Positions 17,298-26,104 of a stretch of 64,000 nucleotides of DNA are shown here, piece by piece. Below the pieces are notes generated by a model. That model saw only the letters and a program-made list of their open reading frames with translations, searched no databases and was not told the origin of the DNA. The translations under genes were made by a program, and so were the position numbers. Each line of letters starts with the position of its first letter. Positions within the stretch are counted from its first letter, which is position 1. Origin of the DNA: Bradyrhizobium diazoefficiens (GTDB lineage Bacteria; Pseudomonadota; Alphaproteobacteria; Rhizobiales; Xanthobacteraceae). The DNA is taken from positions 1,981,001 to 2,045,000 of the forward strand of contig NZ_CP067100.1 in NCBI RefSeq assembly GCF_016616235.1. The letters run 5' to 3'.

Positions 17298-18185
17298 ATG
17301 AGCTTCCAATCCAACATGACATCCGACGTCGTCGGGCTGACCAAAGCCGCCCCGGTCTCGCGCCGCGGATTCATGAGCGCCACTGCGGCCGTTGCCGCCG
17401 GCTACACGCTTGCGGCAGGTCCCGTCCGTGCCGACGTGATCACGACCGACACCAGCGGCCTCCAGGCCGGCGACGCCAGGATCAAGGTCGGCTCCGAGGA
17501 GATGCCGGCCTATTTCGCCCGTCCCGCCGGCAACACCAAGGCGCCGGTCATCATCGTCGCGATGGAGATCTTTGGCTTGCACGAATACATCAAGGACGTG
17601 ACGCGGCGCCTCGCCAAGCTCGGCGCGTTCGCGGTGGCGCCCGACTATTACTTCCGCAAAGGCACCGATCTCACCAAGATTACCGACATCAAGGACTTGC
17701 TGCCGATCGTCAATGCCAAGCCGGACGCCGAGCTCTTGTCCGATCTCGATGCGACGGTGGCCTGGGCGGGATCGCAAGGCGGCGACACCGCGAAGCTCGG
17801 CATCATCGGCTTCTGCCGCGGCGGTCGCACCGTCTGGGAATATGCCGCCCATAGCGGTGCGCTCAAGGCTGGCGTTGCCTTCTATGGTCCGCCGGTCGAT
17901 CCGGCCAATCCGCTCTGGCCGAAGAGCCCGATGCAGCTTGCCCCCGAGATGAAGGCGCCGGTGCTGGGCCTTTATGGCAGCGCCGATACCGGCATTCCGG
18001 TCGCGCAGGTCGAGCAGCTCAAGGCGGCGCTCGCGCAGAACAAGAAGACGGCCGAATTCAAGATTTACCCGGACGCGCCGCACGGCTTCCATGCCGACTA
18101 CCGCGGCAGCTACCGCAAGGACGCGGCGGAAGATGCCTGGAAACAGGCGCAGGCCTGGTTCAAGAAGTATGGCGTGCTGAGCTGA
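17298..18185 (+). CDS. Dienelactone hydrolase family protein, Tat-exported
   Basis: The 295-residue protein carries a twin-arginine signal near residues 20-46 (SRRGFMSATA, then AAGYTLAAGPVRA). The alpha/beta-hydrolase core has the DLH triad: Cys173 in GFCRGG, Asp230 in YGSADTGIP, and His262 in DAPHGFHADY. EIFGLHEYIKD is also typical. Family members open dienelactones or related cyclic esters. The exported form suggests a periplasmic esterase or lactonase. It is a single-gene unit in front of the convergent epimerase gene. Substrate is unknown. Confidence 0.9.
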   Translation: MSFQSNMTSDVVGLTKAAPVSRRGFMSATAAVAAGYTLAAGPVRADVITTDTSGLQAGDARIKVGSEEMPAYFARPAGNTKAPVIIVAMEIFGLHEYIKDVTRRLAKLGAFAVAPDYYFRKGTDLTKITDIKDLLPIVNAKPDAELLSDLDATVAWAGSQGGDTAKLGIIGFCRGGRTVWEYAAHSGALKAGVAFYGPPVDPANPLWPKSPMQLAPEMKAPVLGLYGSADTGIPVAQVEQLKAALAQNKKTAEFKIYPDAPHGFHADYRGSYRKDAAEDAWKQAQAWFKKYGVLS

Positions 18186-18204
18186 CGCGGATTTCGCACC
18201 AATT

Positions 18205-19077
18205 TCACTTCACGATCGCGCCGGAACCCCATCCTCCCTCGCCTGCGCGCCACAGCGCATCGAGGCCGTGCCGATAGGTCGGGCAGGACAGCGTGACGGC
18301 AAGCTCGCGCTTGAGCTTCGCGTTGGAGACGCGGGCGCTGCTGGCATAGAAGCTGCGCGCCATCGCCGACATCTCGGCGGTCGCGAAGGCCTCCTCGGGC
18401 GGCGGCGCAACGTTCATCAGCTTCGCCGCATAGGTGATCACGTCCTGCGGCGACGCGGGCTCGTCGTCGCAGATATTGAAGATGCCGCCACCCTGGTGAC
18501 CGATCGCGGCCATAATCGCGCTTGCGATATCGTCGACATGGATGCGGTTGAAGACTTGTCCCGGCTTGATGATGCGCCTTGCCGTGCCTGCGCGCAGCGT
18601 CACCAGCGCGTTGCGGCCGGGCCCATAGATGCCGGCCAGCCGCAGGATCGCGGCATTGCCGCTGGTCGCATCGGTCCAGGCCTGCTCGGCCGCAATGCGC
18701 ATGCGCGTGCGCTCGAGCGTTGCCTGCGGCGGCGTGCTCTCGTCGACCCATCCGCCGCCGTGATCGCCATAAACGCCGATGGTCGAGAGGTAGACGACCT
18801 TGCGGCGGCCGGCTGTCAGCACGTCGCCGAATGCTGCGATGGCGGGATCGCTGGTGCTGCCGGGCGGGATCGAGATGAGTAGAACGTCGGCATTGCCGAT
18901 ACGTTCGACTGTCTCGCGAGCCGGGCTAGTGGCGGAAAAGCCATGCACCTCGATGCCGGCAAGATCGTCCCGCTTGCCGGGATCGCGCACGGTGCCGGCG
19001 ATATGCGAGAAAGCGCCGCCGAATTTGCGGACAAAGTGCCGGGCACTGTAGCCAAGGCCGAGGATGAAGAGCCGCAT
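18205..19077 (-). CDS. NAD-dependent epimerase/dehydratase-like protein (YeeZ type)
   Basis: The protein has 290 residues from MRLFILGLGYSARHF. The N-terminal Rossmann motif is LGLGYS, the short glycine motif of the YeeZ-like atypical SDR group, rather than GxxGxxG. Downstream are STIGVYGDHGGGWVDE (the YxxxK region is replaced) and RLAGIYGPGRNAL. No partner genes adjoin it. It may be an oxidoreductase or a binding protein. A longer reading frame upstream has no added domain. Confidence 0.8.
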   Translation of the reverse strand: MRLFILGLGYSARHFVRKFGGAFSHIAGTVRDPGKRDDLAGIEVHGFSATSPARETVERIGNADVLLISIPPGSTSDPAIAAFGDVLTAGRRKVVYLSTIGVYGDHGGGWVDESTPPQATLERTRMRIAAEQAWTDATSGNAAILRLAGIYGPGRNALVTLRAGTARRIIKPGQVFNRIHVDDIASAIMAAIGHQGGGIFNICDDEPASPQDVITYAAKLMNVAPPPEEAFATAEMSAMARSFYASSARVSNAKLKRELAVTLSCPTYRHGLDALWRAGEGGWGSGAIVK

Positions 19078-19225
19078 GCGTCTCCCGTACAGGTGAAGGT
19101 TCCGTTCGCGCCCGCCGCGCCCCCGCTCATAAGAGATTTTTGGGCCGGGCAAAAGATATTGCGATTTGTCTCGCCTGCTGCCTCGGACCATGCTCGCTTA
19201 GCACAGACGGATCAGGAGGGAGGTG

Positions 19226-19981
19226 ATGCAGGCAGACGCGACCACCATCGCAGCGGCGGATGCCGCGGAGCTGATCCGGCGCGCAGCCGCGCTGATCTTC
19301 GACGTCGATGGCACCCTGGCCGAGACCGAGGAGCTGCATCGGCAGGCCTTCAATCATGCCTTCGTCCGCCATGGCCTCGACTGGCAGTGGGACCGGGCCG
19401 TCTACAAGGACCTGCTGCGGGTCACCGGCGGCAAGGAGCGCATGCGCGCCTATCATGACAGGCTACCGAGTGCCCGGCCATTGTCGGATGCTGATATCGC
19501 ATCGCTCCACCGCATCAAGACTGCGCATTATGCCGGGCTGATCGAAACCGGCTGCTGTCCGTTGCGGCCCGGCGTGGCGGAGCTGCTCGGTGCGGCGAAG
19601 GCGCGCAGCCAGCGGCTTGCGATCGCGACCACGACGTCGCACGGCAATATCGACGCACTGCTGTCGCAGGCGCTCGGGGCGCGCTGGGCCGCCCAGTTCG
19701 ACGCAATCGTCGGCGGCGACGACGTCAGGCAGAAGAAACCGGCGGCGGACGTCTATCTGGAGATCCTGGCGCGGCTGAAGCTGGATCCATCCGATTGCGT
19801 CGCGATCGAAGACTCCGGCAACGGGCTGATCGCGGCGTCGCGGGCAGGCATTCCGGTTCTCATTACGCGCAGCATGTTCTTCGGGGATGACGACTTCAGC
19901 GCGGCGCGGTTTGTGCTGGACGATTTGTCGGAACTCGGGCTCGCAGAACAAAAAACTGAAAAACAACCCCATGCACAGTAG
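19226..19981 (+). CDS. HAD-IA family phosphatase, CbbY/phosphoglycolate-phosphatase-like
   Basis: The protein has 251 residues from the ATG at 19226, which has AGGAGGG six bases upstream; a GTG directly before it is also possible. Motifs: I is DVDGTLAETEELHRQAF with the nucleophile Asp and the acid/base Asp, II is ATTTS, III is KKPAADVY, and IV is EDSGNGL. The cap domain lies between motifs I and II. These features fit CbbY-type sugar-phosphate phosphatases. No Calvin-cycle genes are nearby, so the specific substrate is open. Confidence 0.85.
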   Translation: MQADATTIAAADAAELIRRAAALIFDVDGTLAETEELHRQAFNHAFVRHGLDWQWDRAVYKDLLRVTGGKERMRAYHDRLPSARPLSDADIASLHRIKTAHYAGLIETGCCPLRPGVAELLGAAKARSQRLAIATTTSHGNIDALLSQALGARWAAQFDAIVGGDDVRQKKPAADVYLEILARLKLDPSDCVAIEDSGNGLIAASRAGIPVLITRSMFFGDDDFSAARFVLDDLSELGLAEQKTEKQPHAQ

Positions 19982-20005
19982 ATCACGGCGGCGTGAGTGC
20001 CATCG

Positions 20006-20413
20006 TCAGTGCACCCGGTGGCTCATTCTATCGTCCTCAGCCTGCTCGACAATCTGCGCAATCGGGCTCGACTGGTGATGCACCAGCCGCCAGCCGTCGC
20101 CGACGCGGCGAAAATGGTTGGCGGCGGCCAAAGCGGTGCCGTCGACGATCTCGATGCAGAGCACGCGGGCGCAGTCGCCATCGACGATGGCCTGCGGCTC
20201 GGCGCAGATGATCTGCGGCCTTTCAGGATTTTGCAGGATGTCGCGCCAGCTTCCGATCACGGTGGCGCGGCCGACGATCGCCGGCCAGCCGGGATGGATG
20301 CAGGAAATGGCGTGGTCATCCGCCCACATCCGCTCCATGCGTTCGAAATCGCCGGTTGAAAAGGCGGCGTAGAAAGCCGCATTGGCGGCGATGACCTTGC
20401 TGTCCTTTGCCAT
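20006..20413 (-). CDS. SnoaL/NTF2-like domain protein
   Basis: The 135-residue protein starts at MAKDSKVIAANAAFYAAFST. The pattern of FERMERMWADDHAISCIHPG, GRATVIGSWRDIL and GDGWRLVHHQSSP is typical of small NTF2-fold proteins (DUF4440/SnoaL-like). These serve as small-molecule binding domains or isomerases. It is convergent to the HAD gene. Function cannot be narrowed. Confidence 0.8.
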   Translation of the reverse strand: MAKDSKVIAANAAFYAAFSTGDFERMERMWADDHAISCIHPGWPAIVGRATVIGSWRDILQNPERPQIICAEPQAIVDGDCARVLCIEIVDGTALAAANHFRRVGDGWRLVHHQSSPIAQIVEQAEDDRMSHRVH

Positions 20414-20512
20414 GCCTCCCCGGTGGGCCAATGACAGGCAAAAATCAAGCGCGACTTCCGTTCGAATTTGCGTTCGATTTTAAGTCGCAATGCAGCATTG
20501 CCTGCTTTGTGG

Positions 20513-21997
20513 TCACACCGAAACGTGCGTCTCCACCGCCCTCCGCGCGCCGTCCTTGTAGAGACGGCCGAGCGCGGCAGTCACGGCCCCGCGCAGCTGC
20601 GGATCGGCGCCGAGCGGCCCGAATACTTTTTCCACGGCGAGCAGTGCGGGCGCGAGCCGCTCGGCCACTGCTCCCGCCTCACGCGCCAGCGCGGCGAACT
20701 CGGCGGCGAGCGGATCGCGCACGTCGATGGTGCGGCCTTGCTCGTCGATGGCGCTGACGTAACGCATCCAGCCCGCGACCGCGAGTGCATGCGTCGCGAT
20801 CGGCAAGCCCTTGTGCAGGCGATCCTGCATCGCGCCGAGCAGACGCTGCGGCAGCTTTTGCGAGCCGTCCATCGCGATCTGCCAGGTGCGGTGATGCAGC
20901 GCCGGATTGGAAAAGCGCTTCAGCAGCGAGGCGCGATAGGCGGCGAGGTCGGTGCCATCAGGCATCGTCAGCGTCACCGCGGCCTCTTCCATCACCTGCG
21001 CGGCGAGGCGCGCGAAATGCGGATCCTGCATGGTATCGGCAATGGTCTCGTAGCCGGCGAGATAGCCGAGATAGGCCAGCGCGGAATGGCTGGCGTTGAG
21101 CAGCCGCAGCTTCATCAGCTCGAACGGCTTGACGTCGGTGACGAGCTCCACGCCGGCGGCGGCGAGATCGGGCCGGCCTGCTGAAAAACGGTCCTCCACC
21201 ACCCATTGCGTGAACGGCTCCGTCATCACAGGCCAGGCGTCGCGCAGGCCGAGCGCGGTGGACACCGCATCCCGGTCGGCATCAGTCGTCTCCGGCACGA
21301 TGCGGTCGACCATGGTGGAGGGGAACGCGGCGTTGTCCGCGATCCACTTGCCGAGCTCCTTCGAGCGTAGCGCTGCGAACTGCGTCACGATCCGCTGCAC
21401 GGTATGGCCGTTGGCGGCGAGATTGTCGCAGCAGAGCACGGTGAAGGGCGCCATCCCCTGCGCCCGCCGCCGCGCCAGCGCAGCCACGATGAAGCCGGGC
21501 GCCGAACGCGGCGCGTCGAGATTGTTCAGATCGTGCACGATATCGGGATGCCGCTCGTCGAGATCGCCGGTCTGCGGGGTGTGGCAATAGCCCTTCTCGG
21601 TGACCGTGAGCGAGACGATGCGGATGGCGGGATCGGCCATCCGCTCGACCAGCGCTGCCGGCTTCTCGCGGGCGACGACGCTTGCGAGCAGCGCGCCGAT
21701 GACGCGGTGCTCGGTGCCTTCGGCCGCTCGTACGGCGACTGTGTAGAGATGATCCTGCGGAGCGAGCGCGTCGCGCGTATCGGGGCTGCGCAGGCTCGCG
21801 CCGATGATGCCCCAGGATGTGGCGCCCGTGGTGAGGCAATCGTCGATAACGACGGCCTGATGGGCGCGATGAAAAGCCCCGAGGCCGAGATGCACGATCC
21901 CGGGCGTGACGCGCGAACGGTCATACGCCGGGCGGCGGATCGGAGGTGCCAGCCGGTCGAGATTGGCGCTGCCAAGACGTACTGAACTAGGGCGCAT
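20513..21997 (-). CDS. uxuB: D-mannonate oxidoreductase / fructuronate reductase (mannitol dehydrogenase family)
   Basis: The protein has 494 residues from MRPSSVRLGSANLDRLAPPI. It is a long-chain polyol dehydrogenase with N-terminal GIVHLGLGAFHRAHQAVVID (NAD-binding Rossmann part). In the middle are GNTVPEW-like equivalents (TTDADRDAVSTALGLRDAWP, FTQWVVEDRF). The catalytic Lys region reads PFELMKLRLLNASHSALAYL. UxuB reduces D-fructuronate to D-mannonate. Facing the regulator and TRAP genes and accompanied by uxuA, it is most simply a fructuronate reductase. The alternative is mannitol or arabinitol dehydrogenase. Confidence 0.85.
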   Translation of the reverse strand: MRPSSVRLGSANLDRLAPPIRRPAYDRSRVTPGIVHLGLGAFHRAHQAVVIDDCLTTGATSWGIIGASLRSPDTRDALAPQDHLYTVAVRAAEGTEHRVIGALLASVVAREKPAALVERMADPAIRIVSLTVTEKGYCHTPQTGDLDERHPDIVHDLNNLDAPRSAPGFIVAALARRRAQGMAPFTVLCCDNLAANGHTVQRIVTQFAALRSKELGKWIADNAAFPSTMVDRIVPETTDADRDAVSTALGLRDAWPVMTEPFTQWVVEDRFSAGRPDLAAAGVELVTDVKPFELMKLRLLNASHSALAYLGYLAGYETIADTMQDPHFARLAAQVMEEAAVTLTMPDGTDLAAYRASLLKRFSNPALHHRTWQIAMDGSQKLPQRLLGAMQDRLHKGLPIATHALAVAGWMRYVSAIDEQGRTIDVRDPLAAEFAALAREAGAVAERLAPALLAVEKVFGPLGADPQLRGAVTAALGRLYKDGARRAVETHVSV

Positions 21998-22061
21998 GGG
22001 CGTCTCTCCCTTGTTTTGCCGCTGCTTGACATGGCCCTCGTCCTCGGTCAATGCTCCGGTC

Positions 22062-22090
22062 AATTGGTAAGACCAATTTTCCAAAATTGG
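22062..22090. promoter_or_regulatory. Double palindromic operator, UxuR/GntR type
   Basis: Two overlapping perfect inverted repeats lie between uxuB and the regulator. AATTGGT-AAG-ACCAATT (22062-22078) contains the FCD-GntR half-site pattern TNGTNNNACNA and is close to the known UxuR box. CCAATTTT-CC-AAAATTGG (22073-22090) shares its left arm with the first. The site is 50 bases upstream of the regulator GTG and 65 bases upstream of uxuB, a good place to control both directions. Confidence 0.8.
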
Positions 22091-22140
22091 CGGGCCGCAG
22101 GATTCTTACGTCCCGTGCGACCTTTTTCGGGGAGGCCAGC

Positions 22141-22959
22141 GTGCCGCTGGAAGCTGTGGAGGCGAGACGGCTTTATCGCCAGGTCGCCGATCAATTGCGA
22201 AGCCTGATCGACAGCGGCGAGTACGCGGTCGGCAGCCGCTTGCCGACCGAGCGCGAGCTCGCCGAGCAGCTCAAGGTGTCGCGGCCGACGGTACGCGAAG
22301 CGCTGATCGCGCTCGAGGTCGAAGGCCGCCTCCGCATCCGCGTCGGGTCTGGCATCTATGTGATCGAGCCCGCCGCTGCCGCCGCGCCCGCAACCGCTGC
22401 TGTCATCGAAGGCCCGTTCGAGCTGCTCCGCGCCCGCGAGTTTCTCGAAAGTGCGATCGCCGAAGAGGCCGCGCGCGTGGCGACGAAGGACGATGTCGCC
22501 CGCATCGATGCATCGCTCGTCGCGATGGAGAACGTCGAGCACCCCGGCGAAGCCTCGATGGTCCACGACCGCGCGTTTCATATCGCGATCGCCGGAAGCC
22601 TCGGCAATGCCGTCCTGGTCCGCGTGGTCGGCGAGCTGTTCGATCAGCGGCTCAATCCCTATTTCGCGCAGCTTGCGCATTATTTCGAGAGCCCGGGCAC
22701 CTGGCGCACCGCGCTCGACGAGCACCGCGCCGTGCGCGACGCGATCGCGGCGCACGATCCCGACGCCGCGCGCGAGGCCATGCGAAAACATCTGGCGCGC
22801 TCGCAGGAGCGCTTTGCGCAGAATTTTGGTGCCGAGGCTGCTGCGCCGGCCGGGCGAGGTCGCACTGTGCGCTCCCCGGCAAAGCCGCCAAAACCAAAGC
22901 GAGAACCGACGAACCAGGTCAAAAAGCAGGTCAAGCGCGGCAGCGCGCGGAAACGATGA
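22141..22959 (+). CDS. GntR/FadR-family regulator, UxuR-like
   Basis: The protein has 272 residues from a GTG with GGGGAGG six bases upstream; a longer frame starting at 22051 would run through the operator and is unlikely. The winged helix is at residues 10-75 (LYRQVADQLRSLIDSGEYAV, RLPTERELAEQLKVSRPTVR). The FCD ligand domain follows (ARDEFLE-like FELLRAREFLESAIAEEAAR, DRAFHIAIAGSLGNAVLVRV, DEHRAVRDAIAAHDPDAARE). It ends with a Lys/Arg/Pro-rich tail. It probably represses the hexuronate genes until an aldonate or uronate binds. Confidence 0.88.
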   Translation: MPLEAVEARRLYRQVADQLRSLIDSGEYAVGSRLPTERELAEQLKVSRPTVREALIALEVEGRLRIRVGSGIYVIEPAAAAAPATAAVIEGPFELLRAREFLESAIAEEAARVATKDDVARIDASLVAMENVEHPGEASMVHDRAFHIAIAGSLGNAVLVRVVGELFDQRLNPYFAQLAHYFESPGTWRTALDEHRAVRDAIAAHDPDAAREAMRKHLARSQERFAQNFGAEAAAPAGRGRTVRSPAKPPKPKREPTNQVKKQVKRGSARKR

Positions 22960-23030
22960 GATTGGGCGGCCCGTCTCCGCTTCGGGACGGGCGAACAAGA
23001 AACAGACTTTAGTCAGTGGAGGATAGGTCG

Positions 23031-24008
23031 ATGTTGAAGAAGATGACGATGGCGCTGGCGGCTTCGGTCGCGACGATGCTCGTGGCCGCCAGTCCCGGCA
23101 TGGCGCAGACCAAGCTCAAATGGGCCCATGTCTATGAGACCTCCGAGCCGTTCCACACCGCTTCGGTCTGGGCTGCGCAGGAGATCGGCAAACGCACCAA
23201 CGGGCGCTACCAGATCGACGTCTATCCGGCCTCGCAGCTCGGCAAGGAAGCCGACATCAACCAGGGCCTGTCGCTCGGCTCGGTCGACATCATCATCTCC
23301 GGCTCCAGCTTCGCGGCCAAGAGTTTTCCGCCGATCGGCGTGACCTATTATCCCTACACCTTCCGCGACGCCGATCATCTCCTGGCCTACACCAAGAGCG
23401 ACATCTTCAGGGAGCTCGCCAAGGGCTATGAGGACAAGAGCGGCCACCACATCATCGCGGTGACCTACTACGGCGTGCGCCAGACCTCGTCGAACAAGCC
23501 GATCAAGAGCTGTGCCGATATGAAGGGCCTGAAGATGCGCGTGCCCGACGTGCCGGCCTATCTTGCGATGCCGCGCGCCTGCGGCGCCAACACCGCGCCG
23601 ATCGCGTTCGCCGAAGTCTATCTCGCGCTCCAGAACGGCACCGTCGAGGCGCAGGAGAACCCGCTGACCACGATCGAGGCCAAGAAGTTCTACGAGGTGC
23701 AGAAGCACATCGTCCTGACCGGCCACATCGTCGACCACCTCAACACCGTCGTGGCGGGCGCGCTGTGGAAGAAGCTGTCCGACGAGGACAAGAAGATCTT
23801 CACCGACGTCGCGCAGGAAGCCGCAGCGAAAGCCACCGCGGAGATCAAGCAGAACGAGGCCAAGCTGGTCGCCTTCTTCAAGGACAAGGGCCTGACCGTG
23901 ACCGAGGTCGACAAGAAGGAGTTCCGCGACATCGTGCTGAAGAACGTCCCGTTCGAGACCTTCGGCTATCGCAAGGCCGATTGGGAACGGATTCAGGACG
24001 TCAAGTAA
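23031..24008 (+). CDS. dctP: TRAP transporter periplasmic binding protein (DctP family)
   Basis: The 325-residue protein has a signal peptide ending at PGMAQ. DctP features are present: KWAHVYETSEPFHTASVWAA at the mature N-terminus, the conserved Arg region LKMRVPDVPAYLAMPRACGA, and ALQNGTVEAQENPLTTIEAK. A GGAGG site precedes the ATG. It delivers a sugar acid to the DctQM permease encoded next. Context (uxuB, uxuA, aldonate dehydrogenase) suggests a hexuronate or aldonate ligand. Confidence 0.93.
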   Translation: MLKKMTMALAASVATMLVAASPGMAQTKLKWAHVYETSEPFHTASVWAAQEIGKRTNGRYQIDVYPASQLGKEADINQGLSLGSVDIIISGSSFAAKSFPPIGVTYYPYTFRDADHLLAYTKSDIFRELAKGYEDKSGHHIIAVTYYGVRQTSSNKPIKSCADMKGLKMRVPDVPAYLAMPRACGANTAPIAFAEVYLALQNGTVEAQENPLTTIEAKKFYEVQKHIVLTGHIVDHLNTVVAGALWKKLSDEDKKIFTDVAQEAAAKATAEIKQNEAKLVAFFKDKGLTVTEVDKKEFRDIVLKNVPFETFGYRKADWERIQDVK

Positions 24009-24096
24009 GGCCGTCGTTCCGGGGCTCGCGAAGCGAGAACCCGGAACTCGAGATTCCGGGTTCGGCTCTTCGAGCCGCCCCGGAATGACGATCGAG
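24009..24096. repeat. Palindromic intergenic repeat between dctP and dctQ
   Basis: The spacer contains complementary stretches such as TTCCGGGGCTCGCGAAGCGA, CCCGGAACTCGAGATTCCGGG and a closing GCCCCGGAATGACG. It can fold into an extended hairpin. It resembles dispersed extragenic palindromes common in Bradyrhizobium (recognition from general experience). It may moderate read-through so that the binding protein is made in excess over the permease. Confidence 0.65.
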
Positions 24097-24114
24097 AGTT
24101 CTAAGGAGCACCCC

Positions 24115-24693
24115 ATGTCCACCGCCGAAGTGCACCGGCAGATCACCGGCGACGAGATCGCCCATACCTTCGAGGAGGAGGCGACGCCGAAGGTCGATCT
24201 CGGCGTCTATGCCTTCGAGGATTGGGTGGCGCTGGCGATCTTCTGGGTGATGGCGCTCGCCGTCTTCCTCCAGTTCTTCACCCGCTACGTGCTCAACGAC
24301 AGCTATGCCTGGACCGAGGAGATCGCGACCTATTGCCTGATCGGGGTAGTCTTCATCGGCGCCTCGATGTGCGTGCGGCTGTCGCGGCATATCCAGGTCG
24401 ATCTGGTCTACCGCTATCTGCCGCACATGGTGGCGCGCACGTTGTCGACGATGATCGACCTGATCCGGATCGCCTTCTTCGGCTACGCCATCAAGCTGGT
24501 CTGGGTCTACATCCAGATCATCGGCGATGAGTCCATGACCACGATCAATCTTCCCAAGGACTACGTCTATTACGCCGTGCTGGCCGGCTTCGTGCTGATG
24601 TTCCTGCGCTCGGTGCAGGTGGCCATGCAACATCTGCGGCAGGGCTATTCGATCCTCGAACGCCCCGGCGCCTACGACGGTTTTGAAGGATAG
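24115..24693 (+). CDS. dctQ: TRAP transporter small permease (DctQ family)
   Basis: The protein has 192 residues from the ATG at 24115 with AAGGAG upstream. It has four hydrophobic segments (for example LAIFWVMALAVFLQFFTRYV and YAVLAGFVLMFLRSVQVAMQ). The DctQ signature FTRYVLNDSYAWTEEIATYC is visible. It pairs with the large permease in the inner membrane. The stop is four bases before the start of dctM. Confidence 0.93.
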   Translation: MSTAEVHRQITGDEIAHTFEEEATPKVDLGVYAFEDWVALAIFWVMALAVFLQFFTRYVLNDSYAWTEEIATYCLIGVVFIGASMCVRLSRHIQVDLVYRYLPHMVARTLSTMIDLIRIAFFGYAIKLVWVYIQIIGDESMTTINLPKDYVYYAVLAGFVLMFLRSVQVAMQHLRQGYSILERPGAYDGFEG

Positions 24694-24697
24694 TATC

Positions 24698-26104
24698 ATG
24701 CTGCTGTTGCTCGGGGGCTTCCTCATCCTGATGTTGCTCGGCGTTCCCGTGGCGATCGCCATGGCGGCGTCGTCGCTGCTCTACATTCTGGTCAGTGGCG
24801 TGACGCCGGATGTCACGCTGGCGCAGCGCATGATCGCCGGGGTCGAGAGTTTTCCGCTGCTCGCCGTTCCCTTCTTCATCCTGGCCGGTAACCTCATGAA
24901 CATCGCCGGCGTCACCGGACGCATCTACAAGTTCGCCGTCGCGCTGGTGGGCTGGATGCGCGGCGGCCTCGGCCACGTCAACATCATCGGTTCGGTGATC
25001 TTCTCCGGCATGTCGGGGACCGCGATCGCGGATGCCGCCGGTCTCGGCACCATCGAGATCAAGGCGATGAAGGACCACGGTTACACCACCGAATTCTCGG
25101 TCGGCGTCACGGCGGCCTCTGCGACGCTCGGGCCGATCATCCCGCCGTCGCTGCCCTTCGTGATCTACGGCATGATGGCGAACGTCTCGATCGGCGCGCT
25201 GTTCCTCGGCGGCGTCATTCCCGGCGTGGTCCTGACGCTGCTGATGATGGCCACCGTCACCTATTTCGCGCACAGGAACAAATGGGGTAGCGATACGCCG
25301 TTCTCCTGGCCGCAGCTCGGCTCGGCCGGGCTCGAGATCGTCGTCGTGTTCTCCTTCCCGCTCGCGATCTGGCTGATGACGCTCGCCGGCCTCTCGACGA
25401 ACCTCGCCGTCGTGATCGGCCTCGGCACGCTGCTGGCGATCGACTGGTATTTCGACTTCTCGGCGGTGATGGCGCTGATGGCGCCGGTGATCCTGATCGG
25501 CGGCATGACACTCGGCTGGTTCACGCCGACCGAAGCCGCGGTTGCAGCGGTGATCTGGTCGCTGTTCCTCGGCCTCGTGCGCTACCGCACCATGACCTTG
25601 AAGACGGTGGCGAAGGCGACCTTCGACACCATCGAGACCACGGCCTCGGTGCTGTTCATCGTCACGGCCGCCTCGATCTTCGCCTGGCTGCTGACGGTGT
25701 CGCAGGCCGCCCAGTTGCTGTCGGACTGGATGCTCAGCATCACTCACAACAAATGGGTGTTCCTGGCGCTCGCCAACGTGCTGATCCTGTTCGTCGGCTG
25801 CTTCATCGATACCACGGCGGCGATCACCATCCTGGTGCCGATCCTGCTGCCGATCGTGCTCAAGCTCGGCATCGATCCCATCCATTTCGGTCTGATCATG
25901 ACGCTGAACCTGATGATCGGCCTGTTGCACCCGCCGCTCGGCATGGTGCTGTTCGTGCTGGCGCGCGTGGCAAAGCTCTCGGTCGAGCGCACCACGGTGG
26001 CGATCCTGCCCTGGCTGGTGCCACTGATGCTCGCGCTGATCGCGATCACTTACATTCCCGAACTGACCCTCTGGCTGCCAAAATACATGGGACTCTCCAA
26101 ATGA
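24698..26104 (+). CDS. dctM: TRAP transporter large permease (DctM family)
   Basis: The 468-residue protein has about twelve hydrophobic segments and the DctM hallmarks GVPVAIAMAASS, SGMSGTAIADAAGLGTIEIK, ATLGPIIPPSLPFVIYG and LNLMIGLLHPPLGMVLFVLA. The ATG at 24698 follows GAAGGA. It is the sodium-coupled translocation subunit. Its stop overlaps the dehydrogenase start by four bases, so uptake and oxidation genes are co-translated. Confidence 0.95.
   Translation: MLLLLGGFLILMLLGVPVAIAMAASSLLYILVSGVTPDVTLAQRMIAGVESFPLLAVPFFILAGNLMNIAGVTGRIYKFAVALVGWMRGGLGHVNIIGSVIFSGMSGTAIADAAGLGTIEIKAMKDHGYTTEFSVGVTAASATLGPIIPPSLPFVIYGMMANVSIGALFLGGVIPGVVLTLLMMATVTYFAHRNKWGSDTPFSWPQLGSAGLEIVVVFSFPLAIWLMTLAGLSTNLAVVIGLGTLLAIDWYFDFSAVMALMAPVILIGGMTLGWFTPTEAAVAAVIWSLFLGLVRYRTMTLKTVAKATFDTIETTASVLFIVTAASIFAWLLTVSQAAQLLSDWMLSITHNKWVFLALANVLILFVGCFIDTTAAITILVPILLPIVLKLGIDPIHFGLIMTLNLMIGLLHPPLGMVLFVLARVAKLSVERTTVAILPWLVPLMLALIAITYIPELTLWLPKYMGLSK

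Noticed and set aside
22051..22140. Upstream start for the UxuR-like regulator at 22051
   Set aside because: It would place the operator palindrome inside the coding region. The GTG at 22141 has a strong ribosome site and the normal family N-terminus.
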